From Nigerium massiliense (GTDB taxonomy: Bacteria; Actinomycetota; Actinomycetes; Propionibacteriales; Propionibacteriaceae): a DNA stretch of 64,000 nt. The notes beneath the pieces were generated by a model, which was not told where the DNA came from, searched no databases, and saw only the letters and a program-made list of their open reading frames with translations. This document shows positions 9,948-18,471 of this stretch, piece by piece (the stretch's first letter is position 1; the number at the start of each line of letters is the position of its first letter). The DNA lies in NCBI RefSeq assembly GCF_000826085.1, contig NZ_CCYM01000002.1, positions 62,001-126,000 on the forward strand, written 5' to 3'. The position numbers were made by a program, and so were the translations under genes.

Positions 9948-10829
9948 TCAGGCGATCGCCAGGCCGACGAGCAGGCCCGCGGAGCAGACGAGTTCGGCGA
10001 TGCCGACGAGCTTCAGCACGTGGATGAGGAGGAGGCCGCTCGCGCCGTCCAGCATCAGCCGCACGGGACCGATCAGGAAGACCGCGCCCACGAGGCCGAG
10101 CAACGCCCACCAGCTCGTCGCCGCGGCCACCTGGACGACGCCGAACAACGTCGCGGCGATCAGCACGACGAAGAACCAGCGCGTGTTCCGGTCGCCGAGC
10201 CGCACCGCAAGCGTCCTCTTGCCGACCTGCGCGTCGCCCGCGATGTCGCGCAGGTTGTTGCAGACCAAGATCGCGCAGGCCAGCGACCCGACGGCCAGCG
10301 CCGCCCACCAGGACGCCTCCGGCACCCGGCCCAGCTGGACGAACGTGGTGCCGGCCACCGCGACGAGGCCGAAGAACACGAAGACGAACACCTCCCCCAG
10401 GCCCGCGTAGCCGTACGGGTGCTTGCCGCCCGTGTAGAACCAGGCGGCCACGATGGCGGCCGCCCCGACGGCCAGCAGCCACCACGCCTGCGTCATCAGC
10501 GTCAGCGCGAGGCCAGCCGCGGCCGCGATCGCGAAGCACCCGAACGCAGCCCGCTTCACCACCGCCGGGCTGGCCACCCCCGAGCCGACGAGCCGCTGCG
10601 GACCCGACCGGAGCTCGGCGGAGTCCGTCCCCCGCACCCCGTCGGAGTAGTCGTTGGCGAAGTTCACCCCCACCTGCAGCGCGAGGGCGACGACGAGCGC
10701 CAGCAACGCCCGCTCCCAGCGGAACCCGTCGTAGAAAACCGCCACCGCGGTGCCGGCGAGGACAGGCGAGAACGCCGCCGGAAGCGTCCGCAGGCGAGCC
10801 CCTTCGATCCAGTCGGCCACCGTCGCCAC
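9948..10829 (-). CDS. menA: 1,4-dihydroxy-2-naphthoate polyprenyltransferase
   Basis: A 293-aa UbiA-superfamily membrane prenyltransferase. MenA joins 1,4-dihydroxy-2-naphthoate to a polyprenyl diphosphate to give demethylmenaquinone, the substrate of MenG encoded at 5 kb. The two Asp-rich Mg-diphosphate motifs are present: NFANDYSDGVRGTD around residues 57-69 and NNLRDIAGDAQVGKRT from residue 191. About eight to nine membrane helices are visible. The GTG at 10829 has GGGAG 5 nt upstream, and the resulting length is typical; the frame stays open 20 codons further without supporting signal. It converges with the RidA-RraA fusion gene. Confidence 0.94.
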   Translation of the reverse strand: MATVADWIEGARLRTLPAAFSPVLAGTAVAVFYDGFRWERALLALVVALALQVGVNFANDYSDGVRGTDSAELRSGPQRLVGSGVASPAVVKRAAFGCFAIAAAAGLALTLMTQAWWLLAVGAAAIVAAWFYTGGKHPYGYAGLGEVFVFVFFGLVAVAGTTFVQLGRVPEASWWAALAVGSLACAILVCNNLRDIAGDAQVGKRTLAVRLGDRNTRWFFVVLIAATLFGVVQVAAATSWWALLGLVGAVFLIGPVRLMLDGASGLLLIHVLKLVGIAELVCSAGLLVGLAIA

Positions 10830-10975
10830 GCGTACTCCCGTCTCACGCTCGTGCAAATCGCCCCATTCTCCCATCGGCGCCCGCCCCATTCCGGATCAAC
10901 CCGCCGTGGCGGGACGCCCGTCGGGGTCTGCCGGTTCACCCCTGCGCGCGCCTGACCGGCGGGTAATGTGAGTCC

Positions 10976-11311
10976 ATGGCCCGCGTGGTGTTGATCGTCC
11001 TCGTCGTCGCTCTGGTGATCTACGCCCTCGTCGATCTGCACCAGGCCGAACGCGACACCACGCGCCTCATGCCGTGGTGGTTGTGGCTCGCCGCCGTGCT
11101 GTGCCTGCCCGGCGTGGGGGCGCTCGGCTGGCTTGTGCTCGGACGCCCGACGCCGCCGGTGAGCTCGGGCGGCCGCCCGCCCAAGCCCGGCGTGGGGGCG
11201 CTCGGCTGGCTTGTGCTCGGACGCCCGACGCCGCCGGTGAGCTCGGGCGGCCGCCCGCCCAAGCCGCCGCGCGCACCGGACGACGACCCCGACTTCCTGC
11301 GGGGGCTGTGA
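10976..11311 (+). CDS. PLDc_N-type small membrane protein with an internal duplication
   Basis: A 111-aa protein. The first 60 residues match the phospholipase D nuclease N-terminal (PLDc_N) type: one membrane segment (about 2-18), a charged stretch with DLHQAERDTTR, then a second hydrophobic segment running into GVGALGWLVLGRP. From residue 46 a 26-residue unit beginning GVGALGWLVLGRP is repeated exactly, through a perfect 78-bp DNA duplication (11108-11263). The protein therefore has an extra hydrophobic segment and an extra polar linker compared with the usual family layout. The C-terminus is Pro/Asp-rich. No enzymatic function is expected. It converges with the response regulator gene 7 bp away. 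Confidence 0.8.
   Translation: MARVVLIVLVVALVIYALVDLHQAERDTTRLMPWWLWLAAVLCLPGVGALGWLVLGRPTPPVSSGGRPPKPGVGALGWLVLGRPTPPVSSGGRPPKPPRAPDDDPDFLRGL
11108..11263. repeat. perfect 78-bp tandem duplication inside a coding sequence
   Basis: Two identical direct copies, 11108-11185 and 11186-11263, each 78 bp and so in frame (26 codons). I see no mismatch between them, although synonymous drift would be expected in an old duplication. A recent slippage or unequal-crossover event is likely; an assembly artefact is possible. Confidence 0.95.
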
Positions 11312-11318
11312 GCGGACG

Positions 11319-11987
11319 CTACTGTCGCGGCTCCACTGGCGGAACGATGCCGTCCTCGATGGCCCGCCGGAACAGCTCGAGCTTGGACGCCGCCGGCCGG
11401 TCGACCTGCGTGTACTTCGCGCGGATGCGCTTGAGGTACTCCTTGACCGAGTTCTCGGTGATGTAGAGCGTCCGCGCCACCTCAGGGATCTCCAGGCCGG
11501 CAGCGTACAGGCTGAGCACCTGCCGCTCGCGGGCGCCGAGGTTGGCCGCGACGTAGTCCTTGTCGCCCTCGATCGCCGCGAGGATCTCCTGACTGATGAC
11601 GTGCTGGCCCTGGGCGACGGCGACGATGGCCTCGATCGTCTGCTGGATGGGCTCGGCCTTGCGACACACGCCTTCGGCCCCGCCGGCGAGCGCGCGGCGC
11701 AGCAGCCTGATATTGTCGGCGATGGAGTAGACGACGACCTTGTAGCCCTCCGAACGCAGCGCCTCGGCGTTGTCCTTGGGATCGGAGCCGTCGGCCAGCT
11801 GCAGGTCGAGCAGGACGACGTCGGCGTCGCCGGCCCCGGAGAGGAAGTCGACGACCGTGCTGTTGGAGCCGACCAACTGGACGCGGTCGTCCCCGCTTTG
11901 GGCAAGCCCGGCGGCCATGCCGAACCTGATGGCTTCGTGATCGTCGATGATGGCGGTGCGGATGGGTGCGTGGAGGTTCTCTGTCAT
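11319..11987 (-). CDS. LuxR/NarL-type response regulator
   Basis: A 222-aa two-component response regulator. The receiver domain (about 8-130) has the acidic pair D15-D16 in IIDDHEA, the phosphoacceptor D61 in VVLLDLQL, S88 at the switch position and K110 in GVCRKAE. The C-terminal LuxR helix-turn-helix spans about 150-205, with LGARERQVLSLYAAG and ENSVKEYLKRIRAKY. The start overlaps the stop of the adjacent kinase gene (ATGA at 11984-11987), so the kinase-regulator pair is translationally coupled and surely cognate. The target genes are not evident. An inverted repeat at 14368-14398, upstream of the kinase gene, could be its own operator. Confidence 0.94.
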   Translation of the reverse strand: MTENLHAPIRTAIIDDHEAIRFGMAAGLAQSGDDRVQLVGSNSTVVDFLSGAGDADVVLLDLQLADGSDPKDNAEALRSEGYKVVVYSIADNIRLLRRALAGGAEGVCRKAEPIQQTIEAIVAVAQGQHVISQEILAAIEGDKDYVAANLGARERQVLSLYAAGLEIPEVARTLYITENSVKEYLKRIRAKYTQVDRPAASKLELFRRAIEDGIVPPVEPRQ

Positions 11988-14284
11988 GGGGTGCTCGTCG
12001 CGATCATTCCGTTGTTGTCGATGGTGGTCAGTTGGGTCTGTCCCGCTGGATCCACCCGCAGAATAGTAACAACGTCCTTATATCCTTCCGGGGCGGTTCT
12101 TGCCACGATTCTGCCCCCTTGGGCACCGCGAACCAGCCATTCGAGGTGCTCCAGCGTGTTCCGCTTCACAGCGGGCGGCAGCCGTCCACCCCGATTGTCG
12201 ACCAGCGTGATGTCGACGCCGCGCAGCCGGGCCTGGGCGATCGCCGCCGACAGGGCCGGAGACTTCAGGTTCGACGCACGGATGTTGTCGCGCAGGGTGC
12301 CCTCCATCAGCAGGCACTGGCTGCGCTCCTCGGCCGTGAGCATGTACTCCGGGTCGGCGATCTTGCCGAGCATGGCTCCGACGAGCGCCTGCAGGTCGCT
12401 CAGCCACACCTCGCGCAGCACCAGGTTGCTGAACATCGCCGCGTTGGCCTCCACCGCCTCCTTCGAGGCGAACTGCGCGCTCTCCAGCTCGGCCGCGATC
12501 GAGTCGAACCACCACAGAAGGAACGCCAGGATGGCCAGCCAGGCGGGGGGCATGATCGTGACGAGGATCAGGTCGCCGAGGGCCGGGCGCTGCAGGATCC
12601 CGGCGATGCACACGATGACTGCGTAGTCGCCCGCGCCTGTCCAGGCCTGCACGGGCTTGTCGCGCACCATCAGCATGATCAGGATCAGCATGACCGCGTT
12701 GGCGAACCATGAGGTGTGACCCGGCCACCCGCCGGGCGGCATGGCCAGGAGATTCATCGCCGTGATCGCCAACGTGACCGCCACGATCGTCCACGCGACC
12801 CAGTCGGGCATCTGCCAGGTCTCCGATCCCCAGAGACACAGCCCCACGGCGATGACGGTCAGCACCAGGGTGACCGCACCCAGCACCGGGAGGGCGAGCA
12901 GCGGGAGCGACATCGCGCCCACGAGCAGGTAGATGACCAGCAGCGCGGCCGCGACCAGGCCGAACGGACGCAGCGCCATCCGCGACAGCAGCGGGTGCAG
13001 GTCGGGGCTCGCCAGGGCCTTCATGCGCGGGGTCGGCGCGGGCTGGCTCCGCTCGCCGGCCCAGTCGAGCCGGACCGCGGTGCCCTGCCCGAGGGCCGAT
13101 CTCACGTTCGCGTTGCCGCCGATCGACTTCATGCGCTCGTGCAGCGAGACCCGGATGCCCAGCCGCTCACCGGGCACCTCGTCGGGATCGAAGCCGACGC
13201 CGTCGTCGATCACGTCGATCTGCAGGAAGATGCGCCGCCCGACGGCCTCGATGGAGACCTCCACCTCCACGTCGGTGGCCTGGGCGTGTTTCTCCGCGTT
13301 CAGCGCCGCCTCGCGCGCCGCCTGGGCGAGGACGCGCACCGAGGGCTGCGGGAGCGTCACAGGGAGGTCGGGCACCTCGCCGTGCACCTGCGCCTTGGGG
13401 CAGACGCTCGAGACGACGTTCGTGACCAACGCGACCACCTGGGCGGCGGGCACCTCGGCGGTGGAGTCGGCCCCCAGCCCGGACGCGGCGATACGTTCCA
13501 GCGTGAGGGACGCCTGCTCGGCGAGCGTGTCGTCGCGCTCCGTGGTGCGGGCGGCGGCGACCAGGGTCGTCATCACCTCGTCGTGCACCAGGGCGTCGAG
13601 CCGGGTGCGCTCGTCGATCAGGGCCTGGTTGACGGCCGTTTCCATGCGCTGGTTCTGCGTCTGCACGAGCGAGTCGTCGAGCTCGCGGGTGGCCTGTCGC
13701 AACAACGCCAGCACGAACAGCAGGGTCGCGGGTTGGACGACGAGGAGCAGAGCGTCCTGCAGCGCGATGCTCCAGTCGACCTGGCCGCCGCTCGGCGTCA
13801 GGCGTACGGCGAACAGCACGACGCTGAGGACGGCGGCGTAGAAGACGCCCGCCCGGATCGTGAAGGCCAGCGCCGCGCAGACCGTGCCCAGGCCCAGGCA
13901 CATCCACAGCCACGGGGTGCCGACGAGCTCGGCACCCGGGCGCCATGCGAGCGGCCACGTGACCAGGCCGACCAGGACGAAGGCGGCGTACAGCGCGGCG
14001 AGCGCGCCGATGCCGCGACGGGACCAGGCATACAGCGGCATGAGGAAGCTGACGGCGAGCAGACCCCCGCCGATGACGGCCAGCCAGACGCTGTGCAGGG
14101 AGCCGAGCTGGTCGCTGGCGAACGCGATCGCCGGCAGCAGCGTGACGATGCAGAAGACCGCGACGGAGCAGTCGATCCAGCGCCCGAAGCCAGCGGTCGT
14201 GAGGTCGACGGCGGGGAGGGCTTCCGGACGTTCCGGGACAGCGTCAGCAGCGATCATGGCGTCGCCTGGTCGCTCGGCAGTCAC
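11984..14284 (-). CDS. two-module membrane sensor histidine kinase
   Basis: A 766-aa protein built of two membrane-plus-cytoplasmic modules. The first has about seven hydrophobic segments, then a HisKA_3-like helix with the likely phosphoacceptor in LVHDEVMTTL and an ATPase domain with N-box EAALNAEKHA and G-boxes DDGVGFDPD and GQGTAV. After about residue 430 a second set of four or five membrane segments follows. The final cytoplasmic region contains MFSNLVLREVWLSDLQALV and ITLVDNRGGRLPP; it resembles a kinase module but lacks the H-D motif and clear G-boxes. The GTG at 14284 follows GGAGG by 6 nt. It is coupled by ATGA to the LuxR-type regulator. The signal sensed is unknown. Confidence 0.88.
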   Translation of the reverse strand: MTAERPGDAMIAADAVPERPEALPAVDLTTAGFGRWIDCSVAVFCIVTLLPAIAFASDQLGSLHSVWLAVIGGGLLAVSFLMPLYAWSRRGIGALAALYAAFVLVGLVTWPLAWRPGAELVGTPWLWMCLGLGTVCAALAFTIRAGVFYAAVLSVVLFAVRLTPSGGQVDWSIALQDALLLVVQPATLLFVLALLRQATRELDDSLVQTQNQRMETAVNQALIDERTRLDALVHDEVMTTLVAAARTTERDDTLAEQASLTLERIAASGLGADSTAEVPAAQVVALVTNVVSSVCPKAQVHGEVPDLPVTLPQPSVRVLAQAAREAALNAEKHAQATDVEVEVSIEAVGRRIFLQIDVIDDGVGFDPDEVPGERLGIRVSLHERMKSIGGNANVRSALGQGTAVRLDWAGERSQPAPTPRMKALASPDLHPLLSRMALRPFGLVAAALLVIYLLVGAMSLPLLALPVLGAVTLVLTVIAVGLCLWGSETWQMPDWVAWTIVAVTLAITAMNLLAMPPGGWPGHTSWFANAVMLILIMLMVRDKPVQAWTGAGDYAVIVCIAGILQRPALGDLILVTIMPPAWLAILAFLLWWFDSIAAELESAQFASKEAVEANAAMFSNLVLREVWLSDLQALVGAMLGKIADPEYMLTAEERSQCLLMEGTLRDNIRASNLKSPALSAAIAQARLRGVDITLVDNRGGRLPPAVKRNTLEHLEWLVRGAQGGRIVARTAPEGYKDVVTILRVDPAGQTQLTTIDNNGMIATSTP

Positions 14285-14367
14285 CGGTCTCCTCCGAAGG
14301 CCCGTCGGCCCATCCCCCAGGTCGGCACAGGCGACTCTCACCGGGCTTGCCGGCGCGGGGCCGGCGT

Positions 14368-14398
14368 CGACCTACTCACGTCCGGTCAGTGTAGGTCG
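14368..14398. promoter_or_regulatory. inverted repeat upstream of the two-component operon
   Basis: Perfect 8-bp arms CGACCTAC (14368-14375) and GTAGGTCG (14391-14398) are separated by 15 bp, about 85-115 bp upstream of the kinase start. This is a plausible binding site for the LuxR-type regulator (autoregulation), but no regulator-specific consensus was recognised. Another CG-rich pair (CGTCCG/CGGACG, 14379-14402) partly overlaps it. Confidence 0.35.
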
Positions 14399-14513
14399 GA
14401 CGGGTGGGTGCTGACTCCCCTTTCATGGCAGAAGTTTGGCGAACTCTTGGCTACGCTCCCCGACCGGACACCCCCACGTGAACCCGGTCCGTGGCGCACG
14501 CCGCCGCCGCGCG

Positions 14514-15527
14514 TCAGCCGAGGACGTCCGGGGCGACCGCGGCGGAGGCGTCCACGGGCTTGGTGAGCAGGCCCCGGTCGGCCATGAAGCTGGCCATCGC
14601 GGACCACCGGGAGGCATCGAGCCGGCCGTCGATCGTGCCGTCGCCGCGCCACAGCGGCAACGTCGCGTCCAAGGAGGCGCGCGCGTGCTGCTGGGCGGTC
14701 TTGTCGGTCTCGATGGCGGGCACGAACGACGTCGAGTCGGTGATCGCGGCGGCGGGGTCGTCCACCGTCGCCTTGACGCCGGCGACCATGCCCTCGGCGA
14801 CGGCCTTGACCAGCGCGGGGTCGGAATCGAGCGTGGCCCGGTTGGTGATGAGGCAGATGCTGACCAGCGGGACGTCCCCGCCGGTCAGCGCCACCTCGCG
14901 GATGGCGACGCCCGCCGCGTCGAATTGCACGGCGTCGTTGTTGGTGAAGCCGACGATGGCGTCCACCTTGCCGGTGGTGAGCGCGGCCTGCTGCGTGTAA
15001 CCGATCTCCTGGATCTTGACATCGGACTCGGACAGCCCCGCGCTCTTCAGGGCGACCTGCAGCCCGAACCAGGTCTCGCCGAACCGGCCCGGGACGCCGA
15101 CGGTGCGGCCCTTGAGGTCCGCGGCGGTGTGGATCGGCGAGGACGCCGGGACGATGAGCGTCACCGGGTAGGTCTGGTAGTACTGCGCGACCGCGACGAG
15201 GTCCATGCCGCCGGCGCGGGCCTGCAGCATCTCGTCGCCGCCCGCGATGACGAACTGCTCCTGTCCGGCGGCGAGCGCGGTGAACAGTCCCTCGTTGGCC
15301 CCGTGGTGCCGCAGCGTCACGTCGGCGCCGGTGAACAGGCCGCGCTTGCTGGCCACGTAGAACGGGGCGAACTGGACGTTGGGGATGTACGTCAGCCCGA
15401 CCGTCGCGCTCCTGGGGCCGGACGCCGCTGGCGCGCCCGACGTGGCCGTCCCGCTCGAGCAGCCCGTGACGAGGAGGGCGAGAAGCGTGAACAGTGTGGC
15501 CAGGTGAGGCAGGGGCGCGGAGCGCAT
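14514..15527 (-). CDS. ABC transporter substrate-binding lipoprotein, NMT1/THI5-like (probable riboflavin uptake)
   Basis: A 337-aa lipoprotein: signal peptide, lipobox LLVTGC with C23 as the lipid-modified residue, a Ser/Ala/Gly linker, then an NMT1/THI5-like binding domain from about residue 40, with GLTYIPNVQFAPFYVA and a GVPGRFGETW segment. Such proteins bind thiamine precursors, nitrate/sulfonates or, in RibY-type systems, riboflavin. The gene is second in a two-gene operon behind an FMN riboswitch (16478-16602), which strongly suggests a flavin or flavin-precursor substrate. It starts 12 bp after the permease gene. I see no dedicated ATPase in the operon, so an ATPase encoded elsewhere is needed. 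Confidence 0.88.
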   Translation of the reverse strand: MRSAPLPHLATLFTLLALLVTGCSSGTATSGAPAASGPRSATVGLTYIPNVQFAPFYVASKRGLFTGADVTLRHHGANEGLFTALAAGQEQFVIAGGDEMLQARAGGMDLVAVAQYYQTYPVTLIVPASSPIHTAADLKGRTVGVPGRFGETWFGLQVALKSAGLSESDVKIQEIGYTQQAALTTGKVDAIVGFTNNDAVQFDAAGVAIREVALTGGDVPLVSICLITNRATLDSDPALVKAVAEGMVAGVKATVDDPAAAITDSTSFVPAIETDKTAQQHARASLDATLPLWRGDGTIDGRLDASRWSAMASFMADRGLLTKPVDASAAVAPDVLG

Positions 15528-15539
15528 GGGGTTCCTTTC

Positions 15540-16382
15540 CTAGCGGCCGGAGGTCGGCCGGAGCGATTCCATGACACGCGAGCGACGTTCGATCACGTGG
15601 ATGAGCGTGTAGAGCAGGGACGCGAGCGTGCCCAGGATGGCGATCGTGGCGAACATCCCGGTGGTGTCGAGCGCGTCACGCTGCACCGTCAGCAGTTGGC
15701 CGAGGCCGCGTCCGCCCATCACCATCTCGCCGACCACCGCGCCCGTCACCGACAGGGCGAACCCGTTGCGCAGGCCGCCGAGCACGTTCGGCAGTGCGAG
15801 CGGGAGCTCGATCTCGGTCAGCAGCCGGAGGCCGTCCGCGCCGTCCATGCGGGCGGCATCGACCACGAAGGCGTCCACGTGGCGCAGCCCGACGACGGAG
15901 GCGACAAGGATCGGGAAGAACACCATCAGCGCGCACAGCAGGACGATCGCGACGAAGCCGTAGCCCACCCACAGCACCAGCAGGGGCGCCAGAGCGATGG
16001 CGGGGATGGCCTGGGTGGCGCCGAGGAACGGGGTGACGGCGGCGTTCACCCACCGGGAGCGATGGATCCAGATCGCGAGCGGCAGCGCCACCACCGTGCC
16101 GAGCAGGCACCCGCCCAGCGACTCGATCACCGTCGTGGTCAGGTAGGGCCACACACTGCCCAGCAGCAGATCGGCGAGCCGCGCGGCCACCGCGCCCGGC
16201 GCCGGCAGGACGTAGGCGGGCGGGTCCGCCAGCCAGATCGTCAGCTGCCAGCCCAGGACGAGGACGGCCGCCAGCGCCCAGGGCGCCAAGCGCGTCGCCC
16301 CCGCCCCCGGCCGGCGCCGGGCGGGCGCGGCGGCGAGGTCGCCGACGTCCCGCTCGGGGCGGGTGCGCTGCACTGTCGTCAC
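15540..16382 (-). CDS. ABC transporter permease (probable riboflavin uptake)
   Basis: A 280-aa binding-protein-dependent permease of the SsuC/TauC/ThiX type. There are about six membrane segments, and the EAA-like loop lies near DAFVVDAARMDGADGLRLL. It also carries TAVVGEMVMGGRGLGQLL, typical of this permease class. The GTG at 16382 follows GGAGG by 6 nt. It is the first gene after the FMN riboswitch, so expression should fall when FMN is abundant. With the NMT1-like lipoprotein it resembles the RibX-RibY pair; that functional assignment is inferred from the riboswitch. Confidence 0.88.
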   Translation of the reverse strand: MTTVQRTRPERDVGDLAAAPARRRPGAGATRLAPWALAAVLVLGWQLTIWLADPPAYVLPAPGAVAARLADLLLGSVWPYLTTTVIESLGGCLLGTVVALPLAIWIHRSRWVNAAVTPFLGATQAIPAIALAPLLVLWVGYGFVAIVLLCALMVFFPILVASVVGLRHVDAFVVDAARMDGADGLRLLTEIELPLALPNVLGGLRNGFALSVTGAVVGEMVMGGRGLGQLLTVQRDALDTTGMFATIAILGTLASLLYTLIHVIERRSRVMESLRPTSGR

Positions 16383-16477
16383 GTTCAGCCTCCGGTCGAG
16401 TGAACCGGGGCCGTGACGAGGGGGACGCTTGAGGGCGCGCGGACCGCGCGCTCGCCGGACGGCACAGTCGCCCGGCC

Positions 16478-16602
16478 ACGTGCGCCTCCCCTCCGGACTT
16501 TCACCGTCGGTCCCGGAATTCCACCGGATCAGCCAGGGGCCGAAGCCTCTGGGTCGCGGACTCTCACCGCCGGTTCGGACTTGCACCGACCCCGGAGCAC
16601 GT
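16478..16602 (-). ncRNA. FMN riboswitch (RFN element)
   Basis: Read on the minus strand the region shows the conserved RFN blocks in order: CTCCGGGGTCGGTG, GGCGGTGAGAGTCCGCGACC, GATCCGGTGGAATTCCGG and GACCGACGGTGAAAGTCCGG. The closing helix pairs ACGTGC (16597-16602) with GCACGT (16478-16483). FMN riboswitches repress flavin synthesis or import genes when FMN is bound. Downstream, a 7-bp GC hairpin at about 16436-16452 lies between the aptamer and the permease start and may be part of the expression platform. The block order and sequences match the actinobacterial form closely. Confidence 0.95.
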
Positions 16603-16721
16603 TGCTTGCAGCGGCTATGCTAGCGCGCCGACGGAGCGGCGTCGCGCGCAAGGGGTCCCCGCTGCCCCCCGATGTGGGCTAATGTCCCGCCATCGTCCTG
16701 ACACAGAGCGAAGGAGCCCCC

Positions 16722-18401
16722 GTGAAACCCCTGCACCGCAAGCCGCTGGCCGCCGTGGCGGCCGTGGCCCTCGCGTTCGGCATGTCCGCCTGCGCCCAGA
16801 GCCAGCGCCCCGCGTCCGACTCCAGCGCCAGCACCGGCGCCGCGGCCGACACGTTCGTCTTCGCCGGATCGTCCGACCCGGTGATGCTCGATCCCGCCAT
16901 GGCGTCCGACGGCGAGAGCTTCCGCGTCGCGCGCCAGATCTTCGAGGGCCTCGTCACGGTCAAGCCCCACAGCACCGAGCTGGAGCCGCTCCTCGCCACG
17001 TCGTGGGAGAGCTCCGCGGACGGCAAGACCCACTCGTTCACGCTGCGCCAAGGCGTCAAGTTCCAGGACGGCACGGACTTCAACGGCGAGGCGGTCTGCA
17101 AGAACTTCGAGCGGTGGGCCAACTGGAAGGGCCTCAACCAGAACGAGAACATCACCTACTACTACGGCAAGCTCTTCGAGGGCTACCGCAACCCGGAGAA
17201 GGGCGGCAGCAAGGGCATCTACGACAGTTGCTCGGCACCGTCCGCGGACAAGGCCGTCGTGAAGCTCAACAAGCCGTTCGCGTCCTTCGTGGACGCCATG
17301 ACGCTGCCCGCGTTCTCGATGCAATCGCCCGCCGCCATGGAGAAGTACAACGCGGACGACACCAAGGGCACCGAGTCCGACCCGCGGTTCTCCGAGTACG
17401 CCACCGCGCACCCGACCGGCACCGGCCCGTTCACGTTCGAGAAGTGGGACCGCGGCCAGCAGGTCGTCCTGAATCGGAACGACAACTACTGGGGCGACAA
17501 GGCCAAGGTCAGCAAGGCGATCGTGCGCATCATCTCGGACGCCAAGGCGCGCACCCAGGAACTCGAGGCCGGCAACATCGACGGCTACGACCTCGTCGCG
17601 CCCGCCGACGTCCAGGCGCTGAAGGACAAGGGCCTGCAGGTGATGAACCGGCCCGCGTTCAACATCCTCTACCTCGGTTTCAACCAGAAGAATCCGGCGC
17701 TGAAGGACGTCCGGGTGCGCCAGGCGATCAACTACGCCATCGACAAGGACGCCGTCATCAGCCAGTCCCTGCCCGAGGGCACGAAGCCGGCCATCGAGTT
17801 CATGCCCGACACGGTCAGCGGCTACAACCCGGACGTGACGCAGTACAAGTACGACCCGAACAAGGCGAAGGCGCTGCTGAAGCAGGCCGGCCAGGAGAAC
17901 CTCACGCTGAAGTTCGCCTACCCGACAGGCGTCTCGCGTCCCTACATGCCGTCGCCCGAGGACACGTTCGTCGCCATCAAGGCCCAGCTCGAGGCCGTCG
18001 GGATCAAGGTCACGCCGGTGACCGCCAAGTGGAGCCCGGACTACCTCGACATGGCCCAGGGTCCCGACGGGGTCGACAAGCGAGACATCCACATGCTCGG
18101 CTGGACGGGCGACTACAACGATCCCGACAACTTCATCGGGGTGTTCTTCGGCAAGAAGTCCAACGAGTGGGGCTTCGACAACCAGGCGCTGTTCAAGGCC
18201 CTCCAGGACGCCCGCGCGGTGCCCACGAAGGACAAGCAGGCCGCTGTCTACACAAAGATCAGCGAGCAGATCGCCCAGTACGCCCCGGGCGTCCCGATCG
18301 CCCACCCGGCGCCGTCGCTGGCGTTCGGCAAGGGCGTGAAGGGCTACGAGCCCAGCCCCGTCCAGGACGAGGTCTGGAACACCGTCAGCATCGATCGCTG
18401 A
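16722..18401 (+). CDS. peptide/opine-type ABC transporter substrate-binding lipoprotein
   Basis: A 559-aa DppA/OppA-like (SBP family 5) lipoprotein. The signal peptide ends in the lipobox FGMSAC, with C24 lipidated. The family block near residues 90-130 includes SWESSADGKTHSFTLRQGVKFQDG. Later segments such as LKDVRVRQAINYAIDKDAV are diagnostic for SBP_bac_5. It binds the ligand outside the membrane for the importer encoded just downstream. It is first in the five-gene cluster and is separated from the permeases by a strong hairpin at 18410-18441, which would allow more binding protein than permease. The start has GAAGGAG upstream. Peptide is the usual ligand, but nickel, glycosides and opines are alternatives. 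Confidence 0.92.
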   Translation: MKPLHRKPLAAVAAVALAFGMSACAQSQRPASDSSASTGAAADTFVFAGSSDPVMLDPAMASDGESFRVARQIFEGLVTVKPHSTELEPLLATSWESSADGKTHSFTLRQGVKFQDGTDFNGEAVCKNFERWANWKGLNQNENITYYYGKLFEGYRNPEKGGSKGIYDSCSAPSADKAVVKLNKPFASFVDAMTLPAFSMQSPAAMEKYNADDTKGTESDPRFSEYATAHPTGTGPFTFEKWDRGQQVVLNRNDNYWGDKAKVSKAIVRIISDAKARTQELEAGNIDGYDLVAPADVQALKDKGLQVMNRPAFNILYLGFNQKNPALKDVRVRQAINYAIDKDAVISQSLPEGTKPAIEFMPDTVSGYNPDVTQYKYDPNKAKALLKQAGQENLTLKFAYPTGVSRPYMPSPEDTFVAIKAQLEAVGIKVTPVTAKWSPDYLDMAQGPDGVDKRDIHMLGWTGDYNDPDNFIGVFFGKKSNEWGFDNQALFKALQDARAVPTKDKQAAVYTKISEQIAQYAPGVPIAHPAPSLAFGKGVKGYEPSPVQDEVWNTVSIDR

Positions 18402-18409
18402 GCCGCCGT

Positions 18410-18441
18410 CCGGGCGGGGCCCGACCCCAGGCCCCGCCCGG
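18410..18441 (+). terminator. intra-operon hairpin (attenuating terminator or mRNA stabiliser)
   Basis: A perfect 12-bp GC stem (18410-18421 with 18430-18441) and an 8-nt loop lie between the binding-protein gene and the first permease gene. No T-tract follows. Hairpins in this place commonly terminate part of transcription or protect the upstream mRNA. Confidence 0.6.
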
Positions 18442-18471
18442 ATCGCCTTCCACCAATTCGAGAGGAACCGG

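Noticed and set aside
11108..11263. Possible CRISPR-like repeat.
   Set aside because: Only two adjacent 78-bp copies with no spacers, inside a coding sequence.
12716..16403. Very long open frames on the plus strand across the kinase and riboflavin importer genes.
   Set aside because: Low-complexity Arg/Gly/Gln products with no motifs; the minus-strand genes are well supported.
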